Of a stretch of 64,000 bases of DNA, positions 27,725 through 37,226 are shown one piece after another. The notes under the pieces are model-generated. The model ran no database searches, was not told the DNA's origin, and saw only the letters and a program-made list of their open reading frames with translations. The stretch comes from Microvirga aerophila (lineage in GTDB: Bacteria > Pseudomonadota > Alphaproteobacteria > Rhizobiales > Beijerinckiaceae). Position numbers and translations under genes: made by a program. The stretch's first letter is position 1. Every line of letters starts with the position of its first letter. The stretch is from positions 54,680 through 118,679 of the forward strand of contig NZ_QOIO01000015.1 in assembly GCF_003332305.1 (NCBI RefSeq), read 5' to 3'.

Positions 27725-28033
27725 ATGCTGCACGTTCTGGCCTACATCACTGCAAAGCCCGGCATGCGCGAAGCTGTGCTCCGGGAGTTCCGGGCTAACA
27801 TGCCGGCTGTGCACGCCGAAGAGGGTTGTATCGAGTACGTTCCTGTTGTCGATCTTCCAACATTCGGCCCCTTTCAGACCGAACTAGGGCCAGACACCTT
27901 CGTCGTTGTCGAGAAATGGGCGAGCCCTGAAGCACTCAACGCCCATGCCGCGTCTCCTCACATGAAAGCCTATGCCGAGAGGACGGCTGACATGATCGAG
28001 ACCCGCATGATCCACGTCCTCTCACCTCACTAG
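27725..28033 (+). CDS. ABM-domain monooxygenase (YgiN-like)
   Basis: 102 aa, one antibiotic-biosynthesis-monooxygenase barrel: HVLAYITAKPGMREAVLREF at the start, EGCIEYVPVVD, and FVVVEKWASPEALNAHAASPHM, the conserved W/H end motif. Small dimeric proteins of this kind oxidise quinols or aromatic compounds without a cofactor. ATG preceded by AGGAGATCC. The GST gene follows about 110 bases later. Confidence 0.88.
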   Translation: MLHVLAYITAKPGMREAVLREFRANMPAVHAEEGCIEYVPVVDLPTFGPFQTELGPDTFVVVEKWASPEALNAHAASPHMKAYAERTADMIETRMIHVLSPH

Positions 28034-28141
28034 AATCCTGCCTGACGGCCCCTGACGAGTCGTGCTTTGATTGCCACTGCATACCGCAGCGGCTCCCGTC
28101 AGAACCCACCCTACGTCGCCCCCTGCTTCTGGAGCTCTGCT

Positions 28142-28834
28142 TTGATCAAGTTTTACTACAACCTTGCCCCCAACCCGATGAAGGTTGCTCTGTGCCTGGA
28201 GGAGATGGGCCTCCCGTATGAGCTCAAGCCCGTAGATACACGCAAAGGCGAGCAGCACCAGCCGGACTTTCTGGCCATCAATCCGAATGGCAAGGTGCCT
28301 GCGATCATTGACCAGGATACCGGCGCGAGGGTCTTCGACTCGAACGCGATCCTGCTCTATCTTGCGGAGAGGACCGAACAGTTTCTGCCCGACAGCACAC
28401 CTGTTGCGCGTGGTGAGCTTCTCTCTTGGCTAATGTTCATTGCAACGGGCGTTGGCCCGTTCTCAGGCCAAGCCGTGCATTTCAAGCACTTTGCGCCTGA
28501 GCCCAAGGACTATGCCGTCAATCGTTATCTGTACGAAGCGAAGCGGCATTACGGCATCATTGATGCGCATCTGTCCGGGCAGCGCTACATGGTGGGAGAG
28601 ACTTACACCATCGTGGACATGGCCCTGTGGGGCTGGGCCCGCATGGTGCCGTTCATCCTGGGAGAGAACGCCTGGGGCGACTTCCCGAACCTCAAGCGTC
28701 TTTTTGATGAGATCAGCGCTCGCCCGGCCGCTCATGCCGCTGCTACGCTGAAGGAGAGGCACAGCTTCAAAGCTGAGATGGACGACGAAGCCCGCCAACA
28801 TATGTTCCGGCACTTGGCTGCCCCGGCGAGCTGA
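28142..28834 (+). CDS. Glutathione S-transferase
   Basis: About 230 aa from a TTG at 28142 with TGGAG eight bases upstream; no ATG gives the right N terminus. Thioredoxin-like N domain (IKFYYNLAPNPMKVALCLEEM, NPNGKVPAIID, FDSNAILLYLAERT with the ES/DS glutathione motif) and helical C domain (about 95-205; YTIVDMALWGWARM). Sequence resembles the Nu/YghU-YfcG-like bacterial group. It would conjugate or reduce with glutathione in the cytoplasm. Confidence 0.88.
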   Translation: MIKFYYNLAPNPMKVALCLEEMGLPYELKPVDTRKGEQHQPDFLAINPNGKVPAIIDQDTGARVFDSNAILLYLAERTEQFLPDSTPVARGELLSWLMFIATGVGPFSGQAVHFKHFAPEPKDYAVNRYLYEAKRHYGIIDAHLSGQRYMVGETYTIVDMALWGWARMVPFILGENAWGDFPNLKRLFDEISARPAAHAAATLKERHSFKAEMDDEARQHMFRHLAAPAS

Positions 28835-29007
28835 CTTCTCATGCGTGCCGCCGTTCCTCCGTCCAGTATGCAGAATGGCCCCTGGGCGGAGGTCAAAGCC
28901 GCGGAGAGACATCGATGTCCAGGGGAGCTCCCGGTTGGATGCTGGAAGTGCGGCACCCAATGTGACGAGCGGCCTACGCGCGAAACTACTGAGGCGGTCG
29001 TCTGGCG

Positions 29008-30486
29008 TTACGTCCCGCAGAATGTCCGATAGACGCGCTGGTGCGGTTCCGGTGGCTCGGAATAGTGAGCGAACGCTGGCTGATCCTCATAAGGATTCGA
29101 GAGAACAGTCAGGAGCTCCTCGAAAGGAGCAAAGTCGCCCTGCTCCACCGCAGCTTGTATCACCGCCTCTACGCGGTGATTGCGCGGGATAAAGGCTGGA
29201 TTGACGGCTCGCATGGCAGCTTGGCGGCTTGCGCCATCTTGCGGTTCAAGGCTCAACCGCTCCCGCCAACGGGTGGCCCAGGCATCATAAGCAAGCGGAT
29301 TGATGAAGAGGTTTCGTACCGCCTCATCTCCCTTGGGTCCAGCGGCAGCATCGCTCAACCGCCGGAATGTCAGGGTGAAGTCAGCCTCGTTCTCAGTCAT
29401 CGCCTTCAGAAGATCCCCGGCGAGTGTCGGATCTTCCTCTCGCTCCGTTAGCAGCCCGAGCTTGCGCCGGAGCCCCGCGTGATAGGATGCCTCGAATTTA
29501 CCCGAGAAGGCTTCGAGCGCCTCGCTCGCTTCAGCCACGGCCTTCTCCTCGTCCTTAGACAGGAGCGGCAGAAGCGTCTCGGCCAGCCGGGTCAAATTCC
29601 AGAGGCCGATGCGGGGTTGGTTGCCATAGGCATAGCGGCCCTGCCGGTCGATCGAGCTGAAAACTGTCGCCGGATCGTAGGCATCCATGAAGGCGCACGG
29701 GCCGTAGTCAATCGTCTCGCCGGCGATGGACATGTTGTCGGTGTTCATCACCCCGTGGATGAAGCCAATGTGCAGCCAACGAGCGATAAGGTCTGCTTGG
29801 GCAGCAATGACCTGGTCTAGGAGCGCCCGGTAGGGTTGGTCGCTCTCGGCAGCTTGTGGGTAGTGCCGGCCAATAACGTAGTCCGCGAGGAGCCGCAGCC
29901 CTTCTATATCCTGCCGAGCGGCAAAGAACTGGAACGTGCCGATCCGAATATGGCTCGACGCCACCCGAGTGAGAACCGCACCGGGAAGTGGCGTCTCGCG
30001 GGCAACCGTCTCGCCGGTCGCCACTGCCGCAAGCGCACGCGTTGTCGGCAGGCCGAGCGCCGCCATTGTCTCGCTGAGGAGATATTCACGCAGGACAGGC
30101 CCCAAGGCCGCCCGCCCATCGCCGCGGCGCGAGAACGGTGTCGGACCTGAACCCTTGAGCTGAATGTCCCGGCGGATGTCGTTTCGATCAACCACTTCAC
30201 CAAGGAGAATGGCACGGCCGTCACCGAGCTGCGGCACGAAGTTCCCGAACTGGTGACCGGCATAGGCCATGGCGATAGGCTCTGCCGCATCCGGAACACG
30301 GTTGCCGGACAGAAGCTCAATTCCGTCAGGACTGGAGAGGCGATCCGGGTCAAGGCCGAGTTGTAAGGCGAGATCCCGGTTCAGCCGGATGAGCCTCGGA
30401 GCCGTGACGGCTTCGGGTTCTACGCGCGCGTAGAACCGGTCAGGCAGGCGTGCGTAGGTGTTATCGAAGGGGAAATGAATTGTCAT
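29008..30486 (-). CDS. selO: SelO/YdiU protein adenylyltransferase
   Basis: 492 aa, full length. Diagnostic blocks: MAYAGHQFGNFVPQLGDGRA, LKGSGPTPFSRRGDGRAALG, VLREYLLSEAMAALGLPTTR-like (here SETMAALGLPTTR), FIHGVMNTDNMSIAGETIDYGP. The family is a pseudokinase that transfers AMP to proteins. The selenocysteine position near the C terminus seems to be cysteine (YRTFCGT). Divergent from the exonuclease gene across 270 bases. Confidence 0.95.
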   Translation of the reverse strand: MTIHFPFDNTYARLPDRFYARVEPEAVTAPRLIRLNRDLALQLGLDPDRLSSPDGIELLSGNRVPDAAEPIAMAYAGHQFGNFVPQLGDGRAILLGEVVDRNDIRRDIQLKGSGPTPFSRRGDGRAALGPVLREYLLSETMAALGLPTTRALAAVATGETVARETPLPGAVLTRVASSHIRIGTFQFFAARQDIEGLRLLADYVIGRHYPQAAESDQPYRALLDQVIAAQADLIARWLHIGFIHGVMNTDNMSIAGETIDYGPCAFMDAYDPATVFSSIDRQGRYAYGNQPRIGLWNLTRLAETLLPLLSKDEEKAVAEASEALEAFSGKFEASYHAGLRRKLGLLTEREEDPTLAGDLLKAMTENEADFTLTFRRLSDAAAGPKGDEAVRNLFINPLAYDAWATRWRERLSLEPQDGASRQAAMRAVNPAFIPRNHRVEAVIQAAVEQGDFAPFEELLTVLSNPYEDQPAFAHYSEPPEPHQRVYRTFCGT

Positions 30487-30759
30487 GGTCCAGGCTCACC
30501 ATCAGGACCACGTGAAATCGTGTTGGGCGCCTCAGAAAGCAAGAGTCAGGCGGTAATTCTCGATAGGGTTCAGGGCGCTCCCACTGCAATCTTGTATAAC
30601 TGACCTGCCTGCACGCATCGGGACAGACCGCCCACTCCACGGTTTTACTCCCTCCCTGCATACCTTGTGCATTAACGATCTGGCGACCCGCACCCTCTAG
30701 TCTGCCCCGTCGGGCCCTCACGCGTGGGCCTGTCCTGTTGGCGGGCAGAAGGTGTGGGA

Positions 30760-31761
30760 ATGCGAGGCCAGGCTGACCTTTTCTTAGACTACGACGCACC
30801 GCCAGGTCCGATCGAGACGCGTCCGGTCGGTGAGATTGTCATCAAAGCCAAGCATCGCGGTGAAATCTTCAAGGCTCCTGACTACGAGACCGCCGCCCGG
30901 ATGCTGGAGGCCACAGGCGACTATCGCGTTCTGCGCCGATTGACACCACGCCCTATCCTCGTGTCCCGCACCGTTCGTCAGGGCGAGAAGTTCGCTGTCA
31001 TCCTGGACACCGAAACTACAGGTCTGGATCACACGAGGGACGAGGTCATCGAACTTGGCATGATCGCCTTTACCTATGATGAGGAAGACCGGATCGGTGA
31101 TATGATCGGGACGTTCAATGCCCTGCGTGAGCCGAGCGTACCTATCAGTTCCGAGATCACTCGCCTGACCGGGATCACGCCTGACATGGTCGCCGGTCAG
31201 ATGCTCGATCTCGAAGCGGTTGAGCGTTTCATCGCGCCGGCGGATCTGATCATCGCGCACAATGCTCGCTTTGATCGGCCCTTTTGTGAGCGCCTGTCCA
31301 AGGACTTCCAGGTCAAGGCTTGGGCCTGCTCTCATTCCGAGATCGCCTGGAGCGGGTTCGGCTTCGAGGGGTCGAAGCTGGGCTATCTCCTGACGCAGTG
31401 TGGCTGGTTCCACCAAGGGCACCGCGCAGTCGAGGACTGCCATGCCCTGCTAGAGGTGTTGGCTTCTCCTCTGCCATCAGAGGCTGGTCTCCCTTTCAAG
31501 CACCTGCTGGCCTCGGCTCGGAAGTCGCTCCTGCGCATCTGGGCGGAGAGCAGCCCATTCGATATGAAGGACGTGCTGAAGGCGCGAGGCTATCGCTGGA
31601 ATGACGGGACCAACGGACGCCCAAAATCGTGGTGGGTGGAGGTTGATGAGGAGGCCGGCGAGGCGGAGCTCATGTTTCTTCGGCGCGAGGTTTACCGGCG
31701 TGAGGTCGAGCCCTACACCCAGAAGATCACTGCCTTCGAGAGGTTCCGGTCGGCACGCTAA
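30760..31761 (+). CDS. DEDDh-type 3'-5' exonuclease (DnaQ-like)
   Basis: 333 aa from MRGQADLFLDYD. Exonuclease motifs: AVILDTETTGLD (I), LIIAHNARFDRPF (II) and HRAVEDCHALLEVL (III, H-x4-D). The N-terminal 85 residues and the C-terminal 80 residues (SKLGYLLTQCGW follows in the core; ARGYRWNDGTNGRPKSWWVEVD near 270) are outside the classic fold; the tail looks like a small DNA- or RNA-binding module. It resembles the short epsilon-like exonucleases found beside DNA repair genes. The start lacks a strong ribosome site. Confidence 0.86.
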   Translation: MRGQADLFLDYDAPPGPIETRPVGEIVIKAKHRGEIFKAPDYETAARMLEATGDYRVLRRLTPRPILVSRTVRQGEKFAVILDTETTGLDHTRDEVIELGMIAFTYDEEDRIGDMIGTFNALREPSVPISSEITRLTGITPDMVAGQMLDLEAVERFIAPADLIIAHNARFDRPFCERLSKDFQVKAWACSHSEIAWSGFGFEGSKLGYLLTQCGWFHQGHRAVEDCHALLEVLASPLPSEAGLPFKHLLASARKSLLRIWAESSPFDMKDVLKARGYRWNDGTNGRPKSWWVEVDEEAGEAELMFLRREVYRREVEPYTQKITAFERFRSAR

Positions 31762-31876
31762 GCGGCACCTGCTAGATCTCTACACGGCTGGCCTCACCCG
31801 AGGCTTTCAGGCTTGAAATCTTGGCTGTGCGCTGCCATCTCATCGCCCGCCGGAGCAACAAGGTTCATCTCAAGCC

Positions 31877-33769
31877 ATGACGACTGCTGACACCACCCAC
31901 ACCCCTGAGAGCCATACGTTCGAGGCTGATGTCGCCAAGCTGCTGCACCTGATGGTGCACTCGGTCTACTCCGACAAGGACGTCTTCCTGCGCGAACTGA
32001 TCTCGAACGCGGCCGATGCCTGCGAGAAGCTGCGCTACGAGGCGATCGCCGACCCTGCCCTGCTCGGCGCTGATCCCAAGGCCCGGATCACGATCCTGAT
32101 CGATGCCGACAACCGTCGCCTGACGGTCGAGGACAACGGCATCGGCATGAGCCGGGAAGAGATGATCGAGGCTCTCGGCACCATCGCACGCTCGGGCACT
32201 AAGGCCTTCATGGACCGGATCCAGGCTGCCCAAGGTGGCGAAGGGGCCCAGCTCATCGGGCAGTTCGGCGTCGGCTTCTACTCCGCCTTCATGGTTGCCG
32301 ACCGGGTCGACGTCGTCTCGCGCCGCGCTGGTCATGACGAGGCCACAGTATGGTCGTCCGACGGCAAGGGCTCCTATACGGTCGCGCCCGCAACACTCGA
32401 TGAGGCCCCGGCCCGCGGCACGCGGGTGATCCTCCACCTGATGGAGGACGCAAAGTCCTACACGGAGCGCTATCAGATCGAGCGCATCGTCAAGGAGCAG
32501 TCGGGCCATGTTCCGGTGCCGATCTCCCTTGTCGAGAAGCCCGGGGCGGAGCCGCAGGAAGTCGCCGACGGCGCTGCTCTGTGGGTGAAGCCACGCTCCG
32601 AGATCACACGTGAGGACTACACCGACTTCTACCGCAGCGTCGCCGGCCAGTTTGATGAGCCGGCCCTGACGGTGCATTTCCGGGCCGAGGGCCGTCACGA
32701 ATACACCGCCTTGGCCTTCGTGCCGGGCTCCACGCCGTTCGACCTGTTCGATCCCGACCGCCACGGGCGCATGAAGCTCTATGTGAAGCGGGTCTTCATC
32801 ACTGATGAGGCCGAGCTCCTGCCGCGGTACCTGCGCTTCGTGCGCGGACTGGTCGACTCGGCCGACCTGCCGCTCAACGTCTCGCGCGAGATGATCCAGG
32901 AGAGCCCGCTTCTGGCTGCCATCAAGAAGGGCGTGACCAGCCGCGTGCTCAGCGAGCTCGAGAAGCTCGCGCAGAACGATGCGGAGGCCTACACCAAGGT
33001 GTGGGAGACCTTCGGCTTGGTGCTGAAGGAAGGCCTCTACGAGGATTTCGAGCGGCACTCGACATTGCTGGGACTGGCCCGGTTCAAGACCACCGCCTCC
33101 GGTGGCGAGTGGCGTTCGCTTAAGGATTATGTCGGCTCGCTCAAGGAGAACCAGACCGCGATCTACTACGTGACCGGGACGGATCTCGCCCGGCTCGAGA
33201 CCTCGCCGCAGCTCGAAGGTTTCCGGGCCCGCGGCATCGAGGTACTGCTGCTGCCCGATCCAGTCGACAGTTTCTGGGTCACGGCCGGCATTGATTACGA
33301 GGGCAAGCCGTTCAAGTCAGTGACTCAGGGCGGTGCCGACCTGGCGCAGATCCCACTGACCGAGGCCCAGGAGAATACGGGTGCGCCGGCGCCAGAAGGG
33401 GTGACGCAGTTCATCCAGTCCGTGAAGGCCACCCTCGGGGAGGCCGTGGCCGATGTGCGCGCCTCCGAGCGGCTGACGGAAAGCGCCGTCTGCCTTGTGG
33501 CATCCGAGACCGGCATGGACCGTCAGCTCGAGCGGCTTCTGGCCCGAGCGGGTCAGCTGACGTCAGCTGCGAAACCCGTTCTGGAGATCAACCCGCGCCA
33601 TGACCTCGTTGTGGCCCTGGCCAATCTTGGCGAAGGTGAGCGGACGCTCCGTGAAGACGCGGCCCATCTCCTGTTGGACGAGGCACGAATCTTGGATGGT
33701 GAGTTGCCGGCCGATGCGAGGGCATTTTCGCAGCGGCTCGCCAGGGTCATGCGACGGAGCCTGTCGTAA
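31877..33769 (+). CDS. htpG: Chaperone protein HtpG (Hsp90)
   Basis: 630 aa. GHKL ATPase N domain with SDKDVFLRELISNAADACEKLR, VEDNGIGMSREEM and GQFGVGFYSAFMVADRV; middle domain with LPRYLRFVRGLVDSADLPLNVSRE; C-terminal dimerisation domain with SERLTESAVCLVASE. It assists folding of specific clients under heat stress. It follows the exonuclease after 115 bases; no heat-shock promoter was clear. Confidence 0.97.
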   Translation: MTTADTTHTPESHTFEADVAKLLHLMVHSVYSDKDVFLRELISNAADACEKLRYEAIADPALLGADPKARITILIDADNRRLTVEDNGIGMSREEMIEALGTIARSGTKAFMDRIQAAQGGEGAQLIGQFGVGFYSAFMVADRVDVVSRRAGHDEATVWSSDGKGSYTVAPATLDEAPARGTRVILHLMEDAKSYTERYQIERIVKEQSGHVPVPISLVEKPGAEPQEVADGAALWVKPRSEITREDYTDFYRSVAGQFDEPALTVHFRAEGRHEYTALAFVPGSTPFDLFDPDRHGRMKLYVKRVFITDEAELLPRYLRFVRGLVDSADLPLNVSREMIQESPLLAAIKKGVTSRVLSELEKLAQNDAEAYTKVWETFGLVLKEGLYEDFERHSTLLGLARFKTTASGGEWRSLKDYVGSLKENQTAIYYVTGTDLARLETSPQLEGFRARGIEVLLLPDPVDSFWVTAGIDYEGKPFKSVTQGGADLAQIPLTEAQENTGAPAPEGVTQFIQSVKATLGEAVADVRASERLTESAVCLVASETGMDRQLERLLARAGQLTSAAKPVLEINPRHDLVVALANLGEGERTLREDAAHLLLDEARILDGELPADARAFSQRLARVMRRSLS

Positions 33770-34012
33770 GAGGCATTTACAGGTGATCTTTGCGGGCGTG
33801 CGGTCGTCAACGACTGCCTCCCGCCGGTTTCCAGAGAGCCGGCCGACCGGTTGACCTTTAGATTTCGAAGGCTGGGCTGAAGGCCACCTGCAGTCATGAC
33901 ATTGAAGGCTAGTGCACAGCAGCTACCCACATCTGCAAACATGCATTAGGCTCTTACTGCGTTTAGTCTAGAATCCCGGTCAGGTCAGATAAGGGATTGA
34001 AACTGCCAGGCT

Positions 34013-35596
34013 TTAATCGAGGCTCTGACGCATAGTTTCCGCCAGCGCCAACAGGTCATAATCGGAAAATGGACGGCCGATGACCTGTAACCCTATTGGG
34101 ATATTGTTTGCATCAACGCCCACGGGGATTGAAAGCGATGGCAGACCCAAGAAACTGAAAGGGCGATTCATCCTCAGGAACTCCAGGCTCAAAGCCCCTC
34201 CTGCTTCGGCATCGTCAGGAATGTGATCGACCCGAGGAGCGCTGATGCGGATTGTGGGACAGACAAGGAAGTCTGCATCGCTGAGCGCTTGGGCAAGAAG
34301 CTCAGCCAGATACTTACCTCTCAGCCGAAGCACGCTCTGATAATCCTCTCGACTGACGCAGGCTGCTGTCAACAGGCGCCGTCGAACAGAAGGAGGATAG
34401 TATTCAGGCTGGCGGGCGAGGGCATTGCCGTGAACAGCATCCGCCTCATAGGAGGTTATGATTGAGGCGCAGGCATTGAGGTCGTCGATCGATGGGAATG
34501 GTACTTCGACCAACTTCGCGCCCAAGCTCACCAATGCATCTCGAGTTCTACGAAACGCTCCTGTAACAGCTTCGTCCATGCCGGCGAGCAGCTCGCTGGT
34601 GTTCGTTCCGATCTTAACACCTTCCAGCGTCACTCCGAGGCTATGTCGCGGATGGGATTGCCCCTTATCCTCCACCTTCTCGCTGACGTCTTGCGGCCGA
34701 TCGGAGAGAACGTCCAGAACTCGCCCTATGCTAGCAGGGCTTTCGGCAAGGATTCCGATCGTATCTTGAGACGCAGAGAGCGGCACGACCCCGGGATCGT
34801 GGATGAGGCCGTGTGTTGGCTTCAGTCCATAAACACCGCACAAAGAGGCTGGAATTCGGACTGAGCCACCAGTGTCAGTTCCAAGGGCGAAGGGCACGAT
34901 CCCTGCAGCAACTGCTGCAGCGGCACCGCTCGACGATCCGCCGACAGCGTAGGCAGGGCCGTGCGGATTCAGAACTCGACCATGATATGAGTTGAAGCCA
35001 GTAGCTGTGTAACAATGCGGGTCGAGATTAAGCGCCCCAATCGGGATCGCGCCAGCGTCTACAAGCCGCTTCAGCGCCACACTGTGCGATTGGCTCTGCC
35101 ACCGGTAACCCTGCCCGACTCCCGCTGTCGGATGTCGGTCCGCCGTAGAAAGCACATCCTTGTAGGCGAATGGGATGCCATAGAGTGGGTACTGCGTGCC
35201 GTGGTTCTCCTCGTGAAGACGCCTTGCAAGCTGTTCTGCTTTTCTCGGGAAAATCTCGATGAAGCAGTTGAGCTGATGGGCAGTATCAACGGCCTTTTCC
35301 AAGGCACGATCCGTTGCAGGAATCGGTCCATCTCGATTGACTTCCCACTCCATCCACCCGGAGGAGCTTGAGGCTTGAGGCCTAGAGAACGTCTCGAGCA
35401 TCCGACCGAAAGCGTTCGTATCGTCGCTTGCCTTAAGCGTCGGCTTAAGACGCTCCATCATAGCAGATATGCGGCCAAGGTCAGTGGTAACCGCCTTCAC
35501 CTCGTCGTCCGTCACCGACAGTCCACGCTCAGTGAGCCGCGCCGAAACTTGATCCTGTGCCATGCTTAAGAGTTCTCCCGTCGCACGATCAGACAT
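34013..35596 (-). CDS. Amidase of the amidase-signature family
   Basis: 527 aa. The Ser-cisSer-Lys triad is visible: K146 in PFAYKDVLS, S222 in GGSSSGAAAAVAAG and S245 in GTDTGGSVRIPA. It would hydrolyse a C-N amide bond of a small molecule; gatA-like architecture but not gatCAB, since it is in a catabolic operon (last gene). It overlaps the RraA-like gene by eight bases. The substrate is not readable from sequence. Confidence 0.88.
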   Translation of the reverse strand: MSDRATGELLSMAQDQVSARLTERGLSVTDDEVKAVTTDLGRISAMMERLKPTLKASDDTNAFGRMLETFSRPQASSSSGWMEWEVNRDGPIPATDRALEKAVDTAHQLNCFIEIFPRKAEQLARRLHEENHGTQYPLYGIPFAYKDVLSTADRHPTAGVGQGYRWQSQSHSVALKRLVDAGAIPIGALNLDPHCYTATGFNSYHGRVLNPHGPAYAVGGSSSGAAAAVAAGIVPFALGTDTGGSVRIPASLCGVYGLKPTHGLIHDPGVVPLSASQDTIGILAESPASIGRVLDVLSDRPQDVSEKVEDKGQSHPRHSLGVTLEGVKIGTNTSELLAGMDEAVTGAFRRTRDALVSLGAKLVEVPFPSIDDLNACASIITSYEADAVHGNALARQPEYYPPSVRRRLLTAACVSREDYQSVLRLRGKYLAELLAQALSDADFLVCPTIRISAPRVDHIPDDAEAGGALSLEFLRMNRPFSFLGLPSLSIPVGVDANNIPIGLQVIGRPFSDYDLLALAETMRQSLD

Positions 35597-36284
35597 GACC
35601 GAACTTCTTGAGTGCCTCTGCGAGCGTCATCCCCGCGGATAGCTCTGCCCGAATCGAGACCTCTATGCTCGTTAGCCTCTCTGCCTCTTCAAGGACCTGT
35701 TCGACAATCGCAGCCGGGATGGTGAGGACGCCATCCTCATCGCCGAGGATGAAATCCCCTGGCTCAATCTTCACAAGGCTGGTCGTCGCGCCCCGTAAAA
35801 ATACGGGAGTCTGCCAAGCATTGACCTTCCAACGTCCAATGGACTGGATCGGTGTTCTGTATCTCGCGAAGACGGGGAATTCATGCTGGCCGATCCAGCG
35901 GACATCCCGAATACCTCCGTCGACGAGAGATCCCACGCAGCCACGTTCCTTCATCCCGATGGCGATGAGTTCTCCGAAATAGCAGATACCCTCCCCGTCA
36001 CCGCTCCAGACAGTAACCTCGCCCGGCGAGATGCCCTGGCAGGCCATCATCTTTTCAGGATCTCCGCCGAGCGGAAACGGCGTCATCTGACCGCGAATTG
36101 TATATGCCCAGCCCGCCAGTCGATCGGCGGTTGCTGGGAAGGGTGAGAACTCTGCTGCCAGTCCTTGATTTGGATAGCCCAGGTTGTCGAGAACATCGGC
36201 GACATTAGAGGTGTCGACCTTGAGAAAGCGGATGCGAATCTCCTCTTTCTTCTGATGATCGATTGTGGATGCGATCGAATCCAT
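35589..36284 (-). CDS. RraA-like protein (aldolase/decarboxylase-type fold)
   Basis: 231 aa. VSTSNVADVLDNLGY-type start (here VDTSNVADVLDNLGYP), GYTIRGQ-like strand and GCVGSLVDGGIRDVRWI, the RraA/HMG-aldolase signature, with D-x-D near FILGDEDGVLTIP. Some members are 4-hydroxy-4-methyl-2-oxoglutarate aldolases or oxaloacetate decarboxylases, others bind RNase E. Operon position between aspartate dehydrogenase and amidase favours the metabolic branch. 96-base gap above it. Confidence 0.85.
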   Translation of the reverse strand: MDSIASTIDHQKKEEIRIRFLKVDTSNVADVLDNLGYPNQGLAAEFSPFPATADRLAGWAYTIRGQMTPFPLGGDPEKMMACQGISPGEVTVWSGDGEGICYFGELIAIGMKERGCVGSLVDGGIRDVRWIGQHEFPVFARYRTPIQSIGRWKVNAWQTPVFLRGATTSLVKIEPGDFILGDEDGVLTIPAAIVEQVLEEAERLTSIEVSIRAELSAGMTLAEALKKFGHV

Positions 36285-36380
36285 GATGGCATTTACTCTT
36301 TGAATGACTCTGGATGTCGCAATAGATCGACAATCCGGGGTTGAGCCGTCGAAACTGGTGAAAGGGATTTCAGGTGCGGA

Positions 36381-37214
36381 CTATGAGCCTACTCGCAGAG
36401 GGGCCCTCATCTTCCGGAGGCACGCGATAACGGAGAGGGCTGTAATCCGTCCTGTCTTCGGGTTATCTGACGGTATATTCTCGATCGACATCGAAAAACT
36501 CGCTGAGTCCGAGTCCACCTCGATGCGGTGCGTATTGCGCTTAAGCGACGGATCTGCCCAGATCTCCAGCGTCGTCCGATCAGGACCGATCCCCGCGAGC
36601 GACAGCGCGACAGCCACATTCAAATTGGCCGGGAAACCGATAGCGGCTTCTCGCGGGGTGCCATTGAATACCCGGATCGGCTCTCTGATATGTTCAATCT
36701 CGATATTGTTCTGAACGAGATAGGGTGCTCCAACCAGCCCTTTCACGGGCTTGCGTGTGATCATCCGGACTGAGTGAATGGTGCCCTCGGCCGCAGCCGT
36801 AACAGCATCGAGCCCGATCAGGGCACCCGTTGGTACGATGATCTGCCCCCCGTGCTCCCGCGCCACCTCAACTAAGGCTTCGTGAGAAAGGATCGCACCA
36901 GCACTTAGCACGATCACGGTCTTGCCTGCCTTCAGAAACGGCTCCGCAATAGTGGGCAAGAGCTGCGCTGGTGCACACTCGACGACGACGTCGGCGAGGG
37001 GCTCGAGTTCCTCGATGGCAACCACCGGCACCCGCTGCTTGAGATGAGACAACCGCTCCTCGGCTCTCTGGCGATCATTGGCCGAGACGGCCGCGAGTTT
37101 GCAACCTGGCAAACCTTCGTCGAGAACCTGTGCAATTTTCTGGCCCACTGCACCTAGGCCGGCGACTGCCACTCGCAGCGGCGGATGCGCCGCTGCGTTC
37201 AAAACTGTGCTCAT
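36381..37214 (-). CDS. Aspartate dehydrogenase-like (NadX/DUF108)
   Basis: 277 aa. Rossmann motif VAVAGLGAVGQKIAQVL; domain closing in NIPSDNPKTGRITALSVI, the C-terminal end of the L-aspartate dehydrogenase family, and LVGAPYLVQNN near 190. The family deaminates L-aspartate to iminoaspartate/oxaloacetate, for NAD synthesis or catabolism; no nadA or nadC is near, so a catabolic reaction on an aspartate-like compound fits the operon. It starts 12 bases after the deacetylase gene ends. Confidence 0.85.
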   Translation of the reverse strand: MSTVLNAAAHPPLRVAVAGLGAVGQKIAQVLDEGLPGCKLAAVSANDRQRAEERLSHLKQRVPVVAIEELEPLADVVVECAPAQLLPTIAEPFLKAGKTVIVLSAGAILSHEALVEVAREHGGQIIVPTGALIGLDAVTAAAEGTIHSVRMITRKPVKGLVGAPYLVQNNIEIEHIREPIRVFNGTPREAAIGFPANLNVAVALSLAGIGPDRTTLEIWADPSLKRNTHRIEVDSDSASFSMSIENIPSDNPKTGRITALSVIACLRKMRAPLRVGS

Positions 37215-37226
37215 GATCTAAGCCCT

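Noticed and set aside
31865..33058. 397-codon frame on the minus strand
   Set aside because: Antisense to htpG, with His/Asp/Leu-rich shadow composition.
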